From Tabrizicola sp. (GTDB lineage Bacteria; Pseudomonadota; Alphaproteobacteria; Rhodobacterales; Rhodobacteraceae), in assembly GCF_022842145.1 (NCBI RefSeq), contig NZ_JALHQD010000008.1, positions 166,424-230,423 of the forward strand: a DNA stretch of 64,000 bases, read 5' to 3'. Made by a program: the position numbers and the translations under genes. The notes beneath the pieces were generated by a model. The model saw only the letters and a list, made by a program, of their open reading frames with translations. It had not been told where the DNA came from and did no database searches. How positions within the stretch are numbered: position 1 is the first letter of the stretch; every line of letters starts with the position of its first letter. This document shows positions 51,156 through 59,131 of the stretch, piece after piece.

Positions 51156-51181
51156 GGCCGGCCCGGACAACCGGGCCGGCC
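51156..51181 (+). terminator. Strong terminator-like hairpin after the Fe(III)-binding gene
   Basis: Perfect 11-bp arms GGCCGGCCCGG/CCGGGCCGGCC around loop ACAA, 36 bases after the stop codon. A T-run is missing, but the stem is the strongest in this part of the window. Confidence 0.6.
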
Positions 51182-51258
51182 GATCGCGGTACCCACACCC
51201 CGAATTTGGGACGGGATACAACTGGCCCGTCCAATAGCGAGACGTGCGCTCTCAGCGG

Positions 51259-51735
51259 CTACGAGCTTCGCCCATAGCCCCGCGTCAGGTCGCGCAGGCG
51301 GGTCAGGATGGCTTCCTGCTCCAAGGAGACGCGCCAGGGCGCACCCTGAGCCAACCCGCCGGTGGTGGCGACCATCGGAATGTCGGGCTCATGATGCTCG
51401 GCCACCACTGCCATCGCCCATTTTTCAAACTGGCGCTTCGGGACCGGCCCCGCCTCGGTCAGGCGGATCGCGTCATGCCGGGGATCGGCCTTGATCCGGG
51501 CATACAGCGTCTCGACGGCCGCTTGCGGCCCTTCCAGCACCTGGGCGAACCAGTCATCGTAAAGCATGAGCGCCCCGGTGATCCCGAGGCCTGCATTCTT
51601 CAGCCGCGCGATCTTCAGGATCTCGGCCAGCGCGGCATCGTCCTTTGCAGGCAAAAGGCTGTGGCTGCGGTAGATCAGGCGGTAGCAGGGGCCGGTGGTG
51701 GCCGCCGGCTCGGCAGTCTTGGTCTCGGTGCCCAT
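51259..51735 (-). CDS. BLUF-domain blue-light photosensor
   Basis: A 158-residue single-domain flavin photosensor. The FAD-binding BLUF residues are all present: Tyr in RLIYRS near residue 21, Asn in ARLKNAGLGITGALMLY, Gln in WFAQVLEGP and Trp in KRQFEKWAM. About 50 residues follow the domain without an output domain, as in PixD or short BLUF proteins, so it would act through a partner. It is 48 bases downstream of the alcohol-dehydrogenase stop on the same strand and may be the last gene of the monooxygenase operon. The start is ATG 51735; an extra about 15 residues precede the usual BLUF start. Confidence 0.88.
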   Translation of the reverse strand: MGTETKTAEPAATTGPCYRLIYRSHSLLPAKDDAALAEILKIARLKNAGLGITGALMLYDDWFAQVLEGPQAAVETLYARIKADPRHDAIRLTEAGPVPKRQFEKWAMAVVAEHHEPDIPMVATTGGLAQGAPWRVSLEQEAILTRLRDLTRGYGRSS

Positions 51736-51783
51736 GTCTCACTCCCCCATGCGCGATGATGTCTCCCCCGTGGCGCGCGACGC

Positions 51784-52827
51784 TCAGGGCACGATGACCC
51801 CGCGCCCGGCGAAGCGGCGGTTCTTGAAGTCGTCCAGCGCCACGTTGATGTCGTCCAGACTGTACTGGGCGTAGTGCATCTTGACCTTGCCGTCGGCGTT
51901 CAGCTCCATCAGCTCGACCAGTTCGGTGTAGTTGCCGACCAGGCTGCCGCCGATGTTGATCTCGTTGATCACCAGATGCGCGGTCGGCACCTCGATCTTG
52001 CCGCCATAGCCGATCATGATCAGCTCTCCGCCCGGCCGGACCATCTTCCAGCACAGGTTTTCCACGCCAAGCTCGCCGACGAAATCCATCACCACCTGCG
52101 CGCCGCCGCCGGTGATCTCTTTGATCTCCTCGACGATGTTCGGCCCGCCATCCAGCACGAAATCGGCACCAAGTTCCTTGCAGAGCTGGCGCGCGGCCGG
52201 TTCGCGGTCGACCGCGATGATCCGGCAGCCCGAGATTTCGTGCAGACACTGCAGCGCGATATGGCCAAGGCCGCCCACGCCGACGATCACGCAATAGGCG
52301 CCTGGCCGCAGGCTTTTCGCCGCCTTCTTCGCCGCGCGGTAGGCGGTGATGCCCGCATCGGCCATCGGGGCCACGTCCAGCGGCGTCACGTTGGGGTTCA
52401 GCTTGATCAGGCTGCGTTCCGAGGTCAGAAAGTATTCGGCAAAGCCACCGTCCAGGCCCAGGCCGGGAAAGAGGCTGTGTTCGCAGTGCATGTCGTCGCC
52501 GTACCGGCACGACAGGCAGATGCCGCAGGTCCGGTGCGGGTGACAGATCACCGTATCGCCATGCTTGACCGAGGTGACGTTCGACCCGACATCCTCGACC
52601 CAGCCCGCGTTCTCATGGCCCATGATGTAGGGCAGAAGATTGCCGCCCTGATCCATGATGTCCTTCCAGACGCCTTCGATGATGTGCAGGTCGGTGCGGC
52701 AAAGGCCCGCCGCCCCCACCTTCACGATCACGTCGTTCGGGCCCATGATGGTCGGGGACTTGACCGTCTCGATCTTCAGCTGGACGTTCATCGCGGGGTC
52801 GTATTCGTAAAGTCTGGCAGCTTTCAT
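51784..52827 (-). CDS. Zinc-dependent alcohol dehydrogenase
   Basis: A 347-residue medium-chain dehydrogenase that would oxidise the alcohol made by the monooxygenase, such as 2-propanol. Catalytic zinc ligands are visible in GLCRTDLHIIEG (Cys) and MGHENAGWVEDVG (His, Glu). The structural zinc site is CHPHRTCGICLSCRYGDDMHC with four cysteines. The NAD(P)-binding motif VGVGGLGHIALQCL is near residue 172. It lies 27 bases after the chaperonin gene. In actinobacterial mim/prm operons an alcohol dehydrogenase occupies a similar place, which supports the role. Confidence 0.9.
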   Translation of the reverse strand: MKAARLYEYDPAMNVQLKIETVKSPTIMGPNDVIVKVGAAGLCRTDLHIIEGVWKDIMDQGGNLLPYIMGHENAGWVEDVGSNVTSVKHGDTVICHPHRTCGICLSCRYGDDMHCEHSLFPGLGLDGGFAEYFLTSERSLIKLNPNVTPLDVAPMADAGITAYRAAKKAAKSLRPGAYCVIVGVGGLGHIALQCLHEISGCRIIAVDREPAARQLCKELGADFVLDGGPNIVEEIKEITGGGAQVVMDFVGELGVENLCWKMVRPGGELIMIGYGGKIEVPTAHLVINEINIGGSLVGNYTELVELMELNADGKVKMHYAQYSLDDINVALDDFKNRRFAGRGVIVP

Positions 52828-52854
52828 GTCAGCGCCCTTTCTGTTCGTGAGTGG

Positions 52855-54486
52855 TCATTTCCGGCCAAGCTTTTCCGCACCGCCGCCAAGGGCTCCGCCC
52901 GCTGTCGGGTCCTCGTCTTCCTTGAGATCGGCAATCAGGGTTTCGGTCGTCAGGATCAGCGTCGCCACCGACCCCGCGTTCATCAGGGCCGCACAGGTCA
53001 CCCGGACCGGATCGACCACACCGGCGACCATCAGATCCTCGAACCGGCCCGTGGCGGCGTTGTAGCCCTGGTTTCCGGTCATGGCGCTGACCTTGCTAAC
53101 CACGTCGTTCGGTTCGGCCCCGGCGTTGAAGGCGATCCGCGCCAAGGGCAGCGTCAGGACCGACTGGACCAGTTCCACCCCCTTGCGGATGTCGCCGGTG
53201 ACGGTCTGGGATAGCGTCGCCAGCGCCGGGGCAACCCGGGCCAGCGCGACCCCGCCACCGACAAGAACACCCTCTTCGGCCGCCGCGCGCACGGCGTTCA
53301 GGGAATCCTCGATCAACTGGATGGTGCGCTTCTGTTCGACCGGGGTCACACCGCCCGCAAGGATCGTGGCCGTCCCGCCGCACAGCTTGGCGAGGCGTTC
53401 CTGCAGCTTGTCCTTGTCGACATTGGGCGGCGCCAGTTCGTAAAGCCGCTGGACCTGCGCGCGGCGGGCGGCGATGGCCTGGGCGTCACCATGGCCGCGG
53501 ATGATCTTGGTGTCGGACTGGGTGGATTCGATCCGGTCGGCCCCGCCCATGTCGTCGCGGGTGATCGCCTCCAGACTGTCGCCCAGATCGCGCGACAGGA
53601 CCTTGCCGCCGGTGATGATCGCCAGATCCTCCATCATGTTGCGGCGCCAGTGGCCGAACTCGGGCGGGTGGACGACCAAGAACTTGCCCGGGCCTTCCTT
53701 GCCAAGAAGCGTCATCAACACTTCGGGCGAGGTTTCCTCGGACAGGATCACCAGCGGGCGCTTGTCGGCGGCGGCAATCGCCTTGGCCGCGTCCAGCTGG
53801 CTGGCGGTCTTCATCTTGATGTCGGTCAGGACGATATAGGGGTTCTCCACCACCGCCTTCATCGCATCCAGATCGGTGACCATGTGGTGCGAGATGTAGC
53901 CACGGTCGAAGGCCATGCCGTCGACGACATCCAGGGTCGAGACATTGCCGGTGCCGTAGTCGGTGGTGATGACCCCCTGCGCGCCGACGCGGCGGAAGGC
54001 TTCGGCCACCAGCGACCCCAGGTCGGCATCGGACGCGCTGATCCGGGCCACGGCGGACAGAAGCGCGTCATCCGTGGCAGGCTTCGCGGCCGCGCGCAGG
54101 GCCGAGGTCGTGGTTTCCACCGCAAGCGCGATGCCACGGCACAGCTCCACCGGCTTGGCACCCTTGTCGATCAGCGCCACACCCTGCTGGATCATCCCGT
54201 TCGCCAGCACGATCGACGTCGTGGTCCCGTCGCCCGCCACGTCGTTCGTCTGCATCGAGACTTCGCGCACCACTTGCGCGCCCATGTTCTCGAAGCGGTC
54301 GAACAGCTCGATCTCGGAGGCGATTGAAACTCCGTCGCGGCTGATCAGCGGCGTGCCGATCGGGCGGTCGATCATCGCGTTCATGCCCATCGGCCCCAGC
54401 GTGGATTCGACCGCCGCGCTTAGCCTTTGCACGCCATGCGCCAGGGCGCGACGGGCGTCATTTCCGTGAATCATCAGTTTCGGCAT
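52855..54486 (-). CDS. mimG: GroEL-like chaperonin dedicated to the monooxygenase (MimG type)
   Basis: A 543-residue chaperonin 60. The ATP-site motifs DVAGDGTTTSIVLANG near residue 82 and EEGVLVGGGVALAR near residue 399 are intact, so it should hydrolyse ATP. It is divergent from housekeeping GroEL: the N-terminus (MPKLMIHGNDARRALAHGV) is atypical and the C-terminal tail is PTAGGALGGGAEKLGRK rather than GGM repeats. No groES lies beside it. In mycobacteria a chaperonin of this kind is required to fold the MimA subunit. Gap to the DUF59 gene 38 bases, to the dehydrogenase 27. Confidence 0.9.
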   Translation of the reverse strand: MPKLMIHGNDARRALAHGVQRLSAAVESTLGPMGMNAMIDRPIGTPLISRDGVSIASEIELFDRFENMGAQVVREVSMQTNDVAGDGTTTSIVLANGMIQQGVALIDKGAKPVELCRGIALAVETTTSALRAAAKPATDDALLSAVARISASDADLGSLVAEAFRRVGAQGVITTDYGTGNVSTLDVVDGMAFDRGYISHHMVTDLDAMKAVVENPYIVLTDIKMKTASQLDAAKAIAAADKRPLVILSEETSPEVLMTLLGKEGPGKFLVVHPPEFGHWRRNMMEDLAIITGGKVLSRDLGDSLEAITRDDMGGADRIESTQSDTKIIRGHGDAQAIAARRAQVQRLYELAPPNVDKDKLQERLAKLCGGTATILAGGVTPVEQKRTIQLIEDSLNAVRAAAEEGVLVGGGVALARVAPALATLSQTVTGDIRKGVELVQSVLTLPLARIAFNAGAEPNDVVSKVSAMTGNQGYNAATGRFEDLMVAGVVDPVRVTCAALMNAGSVATLILTTETLIADLKEDEDPTAGGALGGGAEKLGRK

Positions 54487-54524
54487 GGTCTTCTCCTGCG
54501 CGCAAATCCGGGGCCCTGGGGCCG

Positions 54525-55367
54525 CTAGTGAAAGGTTCTGGTCGAGTTGGCGCCGTCCGGCAGGTCGGCGGGCACGAAGTCCACCAGAACCGGAACCTCG
54601 CCCGACAGGTCGGCCTGCTTGTAGCGGGTGGCCTTCAATCCCCGGCAGAGCGAGCCCGAGAATTCCATGTTGATCCGCACCGACCGCAACAGCTGCATGT
54701 AGTCGCGGAAGCCGTCTGCGGTCAGCGCCGTGCCGTCATAGTCCGGCAAGGCCCGGTCCGACGGCTGCCGGGCCAATCCCTTGGCCTTCAGGATCGCCAG
54801 ATAGCGTCCGGTCTGGCGGGCGTCTTCGGGGTCCGGAAACGCGACGGCCTCCAGCTCGGCCAGGGTCATGTCGACCAGCCATTCCGGCGAATAGGTCAGC
54901 GCCTGCAACGCCTTGATCACCACTTCCTGACGCCGCTGAAACGCCTTGCGGTCGAACTTCTCGCGCAGGGCGCTCAGGTCCTCGCCGGGATGCAGGTCCT
55001 CGAACACCGACCCGAAACTGCGGCCGGCGTTGATCGCCGCGTTCATCTCGTCGCCCGACATATGGTCGAGGAGCGTGATCACGGCCCGCGAGACCCAGGG
55101 CAGGACCTCGACCTCGCGCTTGATGCTTTCGGCCATGAGAAAGGCGAAGTTGGGCGAGCACCAGTAGGTCGGCAGCCGGAAGCTGACCTGCACCTCCCGG
55201 GGGTCGTCGTCGTGCAAGGAAGGGGTGATGGACACCGACTCCACGAAACCGAGATCTGTCACGGCCTCGTCAAGTTCGGGGTCCATCACCAAGTCCAGCC
55301 GCGCCCAGACCTGCTCAAGTGGGGGTTCTGCAAGCAATTCTGCGGGGAGACGTGGCGCGACTGGCAT
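54525..55367 (-). CDS. Long MIP18/DUF59-family protein
   Basis: A 280-residue protein; classical DUF59/MIP18 proteins are only about 100 residues. The first about 100 residues contain the DUF59 pattern (VWARLDLVMDPELDEAVTDLGFVESV, then VSFRLPTYWCSPNFAFLMAE with the conserved Cys, then WVSRAVITL). The last 180 residues are helical and not recognised. DUF59 proteins help insert iron-sulfur clusters or mature metal centres, so a role in building the diiron site or the reductase's cluster is plausible. Same gene order occurs in actinobacterial mim operons (mimF position). The start ATG 55367 follows the upstream stop by 5 bases. Confidence 0.75.
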   Translation of the reverse strand: MPVAPRLPAELLAEPPLEQVWARLDLVMDPELDEAVTDLGFVESVSITPSLHDDDPREVQVSFRLPTYWCSPNFAFLMAESIKREVEVLPWVSRAVITLLDHMSGDEMNAAINAGRSFGSVFEDLHPGEDLSALREKFDRKAFQRRQEVVIKALQALTYSPEWLVDMTLAELEAVAFPDPEDARQTGRYLAILKAKGLARQPSDRALPDYDGTALTADGFRDYMQLLRSVRINMEFSGSLCRGLKATRYKQADLSGEVPVLVDFVPADLPDGANSTRTFH

Positions 55368-55372
55368 TGGGG

Positions 55373-56398
55373 TCACTCCGCCGCGATCATCATCGGCTGC
55401 TTGGCGAACTCTGCCTTGCGGGCCGCGATGTCGATGTTGTAGAGCCGCGCCGCATTCAGGCCGAGGATCTTTTCCTTGATCTCGTCCGTCAGCTGGATGC
55501 CGACCCGTTCGGCCGAGATATCCTCGGGGATCTGGCAGGCCCAGAACTTCTCGACCAGCCACTTCGGCGTCCAGATCGCATAGTCCGACCCGAACAGCAT
55601 CTTGTCCGGCCCGATCCAGAACAGCAGTTCCGCGATCACCTCGGCGAAATAGCGCGGCCGGGTGTGGATGAAGGGCAGCGCAACGGCGAGGCCCGCATAG
55701 ACGTTGGTTTCCTGGGTGGCGATCCAGCAGAAGTCGTCCAGACGCGGGAGGCCTGCGTGTTCGATGATCCAGTTCAGGTTCTGGAAATCGGTCGCCGCAT
55801 AGTCGACGTCATGGACATCGAACGCATCCTTGTTCAGCGGGATGATCGTCGGGCCCTTGTGAACGTGGATGTTCTTGATGCCCAGCTTCTCGCACAGCTC
55901 GAAGCACTTGTAGGCATCCGGATCGTTCAGCCGCCAGCCCTTGGAAGACCCGTTCCATTCGGCCGTGTACATCTTCACGCCTTGGATGTTGTAGGTTTCC
56001 TTCATCCAGTGGATGTACTCCAGCGCCTTTTCGCCATCGCGGGGGTCGAAGGAACCGTTCACGATGAAGCGGTTGGGGTACTTCTTGGCCACCGAGTGGT
56101 TGCGCTCGATGGTGTTGAAGCCGTTCTTGTAGAAGTCCTTGAGATAGGTCGAGTTCAGGATCGCAATGTCATCCGGCCCCTCGATGAAGAGGTCGTTGTA
56201 AAGCTGATCGGCCGAGTACTTCTCGAACTTCGACTTCTCCCATAGCTGTTCCTTGGGGGACAGGTTGGAGTGGTAGGCGTAAAAGCAGTCGATGAACTGC
56301 TTGCCGTGGATGTTGGCTTGATTTTCGGGGCTGCCATCCCAGAAGTGGGTATGGCCGTCGACCACGAAGATCTCCTTGCCTTCAGGAGTGATGAACAT
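55373..56398 (-). CDS. Amidohydrolase_2-family protein of the mim operon
   Basis: A 341-residue TIM-barrel amidohydrolase. Metal-site features include VDGHTHFWDG (HxH) at residues 14-23, IHVHKGPT and IEHAGLPRLDD further on, and FGSDYAIW near residue 272. A related gene accompanies the monooxygenase in actinobacterial operons, but its reaction is not known; isomerase, decarboxylase or hydrolase activity on the oxidation product are all possible. It is preceded by an intercistronic hairpin (56444-56465) and followed at 5 bases by the DUF59 gene. Confidence 0.82.
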   Translation of the reverse strand: MFITPEGKEIFVVDGHTHFWDGSPENQANIHGKQFIDCFYAYHSNLSPKEQLWEKSKFEKYSADQLYNDLFIEGPDDIAILNSTYLKDFYKNGFNTIERNHSVAKKYPNRFIVNGSFDPRDGEKALEYIHWMKETYNIQGVKMYTAEWNGSSKGWRLNDPDAYKCFELCEKLGIKNIHVHKGPTIIPLNKDAFDVHDVDYAATDFQNLNWIIEHAGLPRLDDFCWIATQETNVYAGLAVALPFIHTRPRYFAEVIAELLFWIGPDKMLFGSDYAIWTPKWLVEKFWACQIPEDISAERVGIQLTDEIKEKILGLNAARLYNIDIAARKAEFAKQPMMIAAE

Positions 56399-56443
56399 GG
56401 GAATTGCCTTTCGGACATCGCGGTGGCTGGACGGGTAGCGGGA

Positions 56444-56465
56444 ACGCGGGGGGTGACCCCCGCGT
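56444..56465 (-). terminator. Intercistronic hairpin after mimD
   Basis: Perfect 9-bp GC-rich arms ACGCGGGGG/CCCCCGCGT around a GTGA loop, 9 bases after the mimD stop and 46 bases before the amidohydrolase start. A partial terminator or mRNA-stabilising stem is likely; no T-run. Confidence 0.5.
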
Positions 56466-56473
56466 CCGGGGGC

Positions 56474-56842
56474 CTAGATGAACTCGAGCATCTCGTTCAT
56501 GTCGCCGTAGAGGATGACGGTGTTGTCGTCGGCGCGGACCATGCGGCCGTAGTGCGTCGACGAGTTCACCTCGAAAAGCTCGGCCGTCATTTCCCGGCCC
56601 AGGTATTCGCTGATCTCATCCATCTTGAAGATCATCTTCCCCGTCCCGTCGATCCGGATCAGCGCCGGGTTGTAGGTCACGGTGACCCCCGGCTGCTGGT
56701 CCATGAATTCGGCGATGGCGCGGGCCTCGACCGAATCCGACATCGTCACACCGCATTGATGCGAAACGGTTTTCTCGAAGGTGATGTCCTTCATCGCCTT
56801 GAAGATGTTGTCGTGGCTGTTGTCGCGAGCGATATTCGACAT
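56474..56842 (-). CDS. mimD: Monooxygenase coupling/effector protein (MmoB/DmpM family)
   Basis: A 122-residue protein without cofactors that binds the hydroxylase and tunes electron transfer and substrate access. The DmpM/MmoB fold is recognised from SHQCGVTMSDSVEARAIAEFM, the central VTVTYNPALIRIDGTGKM and the C-terminal helix ISEYLGREMTAELFEV. It lies 11 bases after mimC. Length fits the 100-140 residues of the family. Confidence 0.9.
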   Translation of the reverse strand: MSNIARDNSHDNIFKAMKDITFEKTVSHQCGVTMSDSVEARAIAEFMDQQPGVTVTYNPALIRIDGTGKMIFKMDEISEYLGREMTAELFEVNSSTHYGRMVRADDNTVILYGDMNEMLEFI

Positions 56843-56853
56843 GATGTTGCCTT

Positions 56854-57912
56854 TCAGCGTGAGAGGTTGAGTTCGCCAAGGATCTTCGCAAACCGTTCCT
56901 CGGACACGGCGCGCGCCTCGTCGAAACTTACCGGCTTGGCGTGGGCCTGGCTCCAGATCGGCTGCATGTTGCGGGCGGCCTTTTCGGCCAGGGCCGCATG
57001 CTTCTTGACCCAGGATTGGAACAGCGTGCGGTTCTGCGCGCCGAACACTTCGTCGTTCACCAGGAGGTAGATCAGGTCGATCGTGTTCGCGAGGTTGCGC
57101 TCATAGTCGCCTTCGGCGGCCGCAATGACCGAGGGGGTCATGAAGTCGTTGTTGGGCGCGCCGGCCTGCATCAGGAAGCCCGAGCGGAAGAGCTCGCCCA
57201 CCAGCGGCTCGAAGACCAGGTTGATGGCGAAGTACTGCTCCAGATAGTCGGTGCAGCCCATGATCGTCTCGACCGCCTCGCGGGCGCCCTGCCAGATCGG
57301 GTCTTCCAGCCAGGCCCGCTTGCCCGCCTCGTCATCCCAGCCCGCGATGTCCATGCCGATCTCGGCCAGGTACAGCGTGATGTCCTGCGACAGCCGCAGC
57401 TTGTAGGACGAGTTGGTCAGCGTGGCGTTGTTGATCATCTGGGTATAGCCGTAGCGCTGCGCCTGCATCAGGCTGGTGCCAAGGCCGAACTCGGCATGTT
57501 TCCATGCCCCCAGATGCTTTTGCAGGACCTTGCCCCAAGCCGCATCGAAGGCGTGCTGGGCGCCGGACTTGCGGCCGTTGCTGATGACCGACTGGACCAT
57601 CACCTCGATGCGCGACTGGCGCTGGTAATGGGTCCGCTCCCATTCCTGATCAGGGGCGCGGAAGGCGTGCCAGTTGCTGCTTTTCGCCTTGGTGCTGTCC
57701 TTTTCGTAGGCGCCCCGGCCATTCGGGAAGGCGATGATCCAGTCCTGGATCAGATAGCGTTCCGGATCGGGCTGGACGTCCACCGTGACGTCCTCGTAAT
57801 GGGTGGCCCGTTTGCCGCGAGGTTCGAAATAGCGGTAGCGCCGGCTTTCGCTGTCGACAAACCGCGCGGCACCTGCCGCTCCCGATCCGACCGAGCTTGA
57901 TGTGGCAACCAT
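56854..57912 (-). CDS. mimC: Monooxygenase hydroxylase small (beta) subunit
   Basis: A 352-residue ferritin-like subunit of the binuclear-iron monooxygenase. It has the helical layout of beta subunits (RYLIQDWIIAFPNGRG, YGYTQMINNATLTNSSYKLRLSQDITLYLAEIG, YLEQYFAINLVFEPLVGELFRSG) but lacks the two E-x-x-H pairs, as expected for the non-catalytic chain. It pairs with MimA in an (alpha-beta)2 hydroxylase. Confidence 0.9.
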   Translation of the reverse strand: MVATSSSVGSGAAGAARFVDSESRRYRYFEPRGKRATHYEDVTVDVQPDPERYLIQDWIIAFPNGRGAYEKDSTKAKSSNWHAFRAPDQEWERTHYQRQSRIEVMVQSVISNGRKSGAQHAFDAAWGKVLQKHLGAWKHAEFGLGTSLMQAQRYGYTQMINNATLTNSSYKLRLSQDITLYLAEIGMDIAGWDDEAGKRAWLEDPIWQGAREAVETIMGCTDYLEQYFAINLVFEPLVGELFRSGFLMQAGAPNNDFMTPSVIAAAEGDYERNLANTIDLIYLLVNDEVFGAQNRTLFQSWVKKHAALAEKAARNMQPIWSQAHAKPVSFDEARAVSEERFAKILGELNLSR

Positions 57913-57962
57913 GTCTTTCTCCCTGTGTATGAGGCTTGATTTGCGAGGCTGGGCCTCTGTTT

Positions 57963-59036
57963 TCAGTGCGCCTTGATGGGCGCGGGCGCGGTGGAGGTCG
58001 TGAACTTGTCGAAGAAGGTCCGGTCCGGGTCGAAGTCCTGCAGGAACAGCACCGGCTGCAGCGCGTCGATCATCGGCGGCGGGCCGCAGGCATAGGCGTC
58101 CGCGTCACCCTCGATGCCCATCCGCTTCAACTCGGTGCCGACGACCTGGTGGACGAAGCCTTCGGCTCCGGTCCATTCCTCGTCGTCCTGGGCATGGGAC
58201 AGCACCGGGATGAAGGTGATCGCCGGGTTGGCCGCAGTGATCGCGGCGATCCGGTCCAGATAGAATAGGTCGGCCCGGGTCCGGGCGCCGTAGAAGAAGT
58301 AGACCGGCCGATCCTCGCCGCTGGCGATGTGGTCATGCAGGATCGACCAGATCGGCGACATCCCCGAGCCTGCGGCGACCAGCACTATTGGTCCGGTTCG
58401 GTTTTCCCGTCGGAAGCAGGATCCGTAGGGTCCGGTGACGGTGACTTCGGCTCCGACTTCGATCCCGCCGCTGTCAAGCTCTCCGGAGAAGCGTCCCTCG
58501 GGGTATTTCTTGATGATGAACTTGAGGGTTTGGCCTTGGTCCGGCGTATTTGCCATGGAGAACGAGCGTGTAATCGTCTCCCCCGCTTTGGTCCTGACGG
58601 TGATGTCGACATATTGCCCGGCCCAGAATTTCAGTGGGGAGTCCAGCGCGATCTCGATCGACCGGATGTCATGGGTCAGACTTTCCTTGGCGCTGATCCG
58701 CCCCTTGAACGCCTTGACGGCGATGGATTTCGACAACAGCTCTTCGTCGAAGTTCAGAAGCTCGATCACCAGGTCATCCTGGGCGATGGAGCGGCACAAG
58801 AGGATGCCCCCATTCTCGCGGTCACCATCGCTGAGCGCGAAGGTCGAGTATTTCAGGAGGTCGACCTCACCCTCGACCAGGTTGCACTTGCAGGCCGAAC
58901 ACTGGCCTTCCTTGCAGCCGTGCGGCAGTGAGATGCCTTGGCGGAACGCGGCGTCCAGGATCGTCTCGCCGTCCTCGACTTCGAACTCGACCCCGACGGG
59001 CTCCAGACGGACGGTATAGGTGTCGGACATTTTCAT
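57963..59036 (-). CDS. mimB: Monooxygenase NADH reductase component
   Basis: A 357-residue iron-sulfur flavoprotein that passes electrons from NADH to the diiron site. An N-terminal [2Fe-2S] ferredoxin domain has GCKEGQCSACKCN near residues 37-49 and the last Cys in GGILLCRS. An FAD domain (TRSFSMANTPDQG) and an NAD domain (VAAGSGMSPIWSIL; YACGPPPMID) follow. I chose the start MKMSDTYTV at 59036; an ATG 6 bases later is possible. The 95-base gap to mimA holds two strong hairpins. Confidence 0.92.
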   Translation of the reverse strand: MKMSDTYTVRLEPVGVEFEVEDGETILDAAFRQGISLPHGCKEGQCSACKCNLVEGEVDLLKYSTFALSDGDRENGGILLCRSIAQDDLVIELLNFDEELLSKSIAVKAFKGRISAKESLTHDIRSIEIALDSPLKFWAGQYVDITVRTKAGETITRSFSMANTPDQGQTLKFIIKKYPEGRFSGELDSGGIEVGAEVTVTGPYGSCFRRENRTGPIVLVAAGSGMSPIWSILHDHIASGEDRPVYFFYGARTRADLFYLDRIAAITAANPAITFIPVLSHAQDDEEWTGAEGFVHQVVGTELKRMGIEGDADAYACGPPPMIDALQPVLFLQDFDPDRTFFDKFTTSTAPAPIKAH

Positions 59037-59063
59037 GGACCTTTGCAGGACATGTTTCCTTGG

Positions 59064-59087
59064 ACCGGTGCCCGAACGGGCACCGGT
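59064..59087 (-). terminator. Intercistronic hairpin 2 between mimA and mimB
   Basis: Perfect 11-bp arms ACCGGTGCCCG/CGGGCACCGGT with a 2-base loop (or 10 bp with a GAAC tetraloop). Confidence 0.6.
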
Positions 59088-59096
59088 TTGGGTGGA

Positions 59097-59121
59097 CATG
59101 GGCCGGAAAATCCGGCCCATG
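59097..59121 (-). terminator. Intercistronic hairpin 1 between mimA and mimB
   Basis: Perfect 11-bp arms CATGGGCCGGA/TCCGGCCCATG around a 3-base loop, 10 bases after the mimA stop. With the neighbouring hairpin it fills almost the whole gap, and it is likely to slow 3' decay of mimA mRNA or to stop part of the transcripts. Confidence 0.6.
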
Positions 59122-59131
59122 CCGCCAGTCG

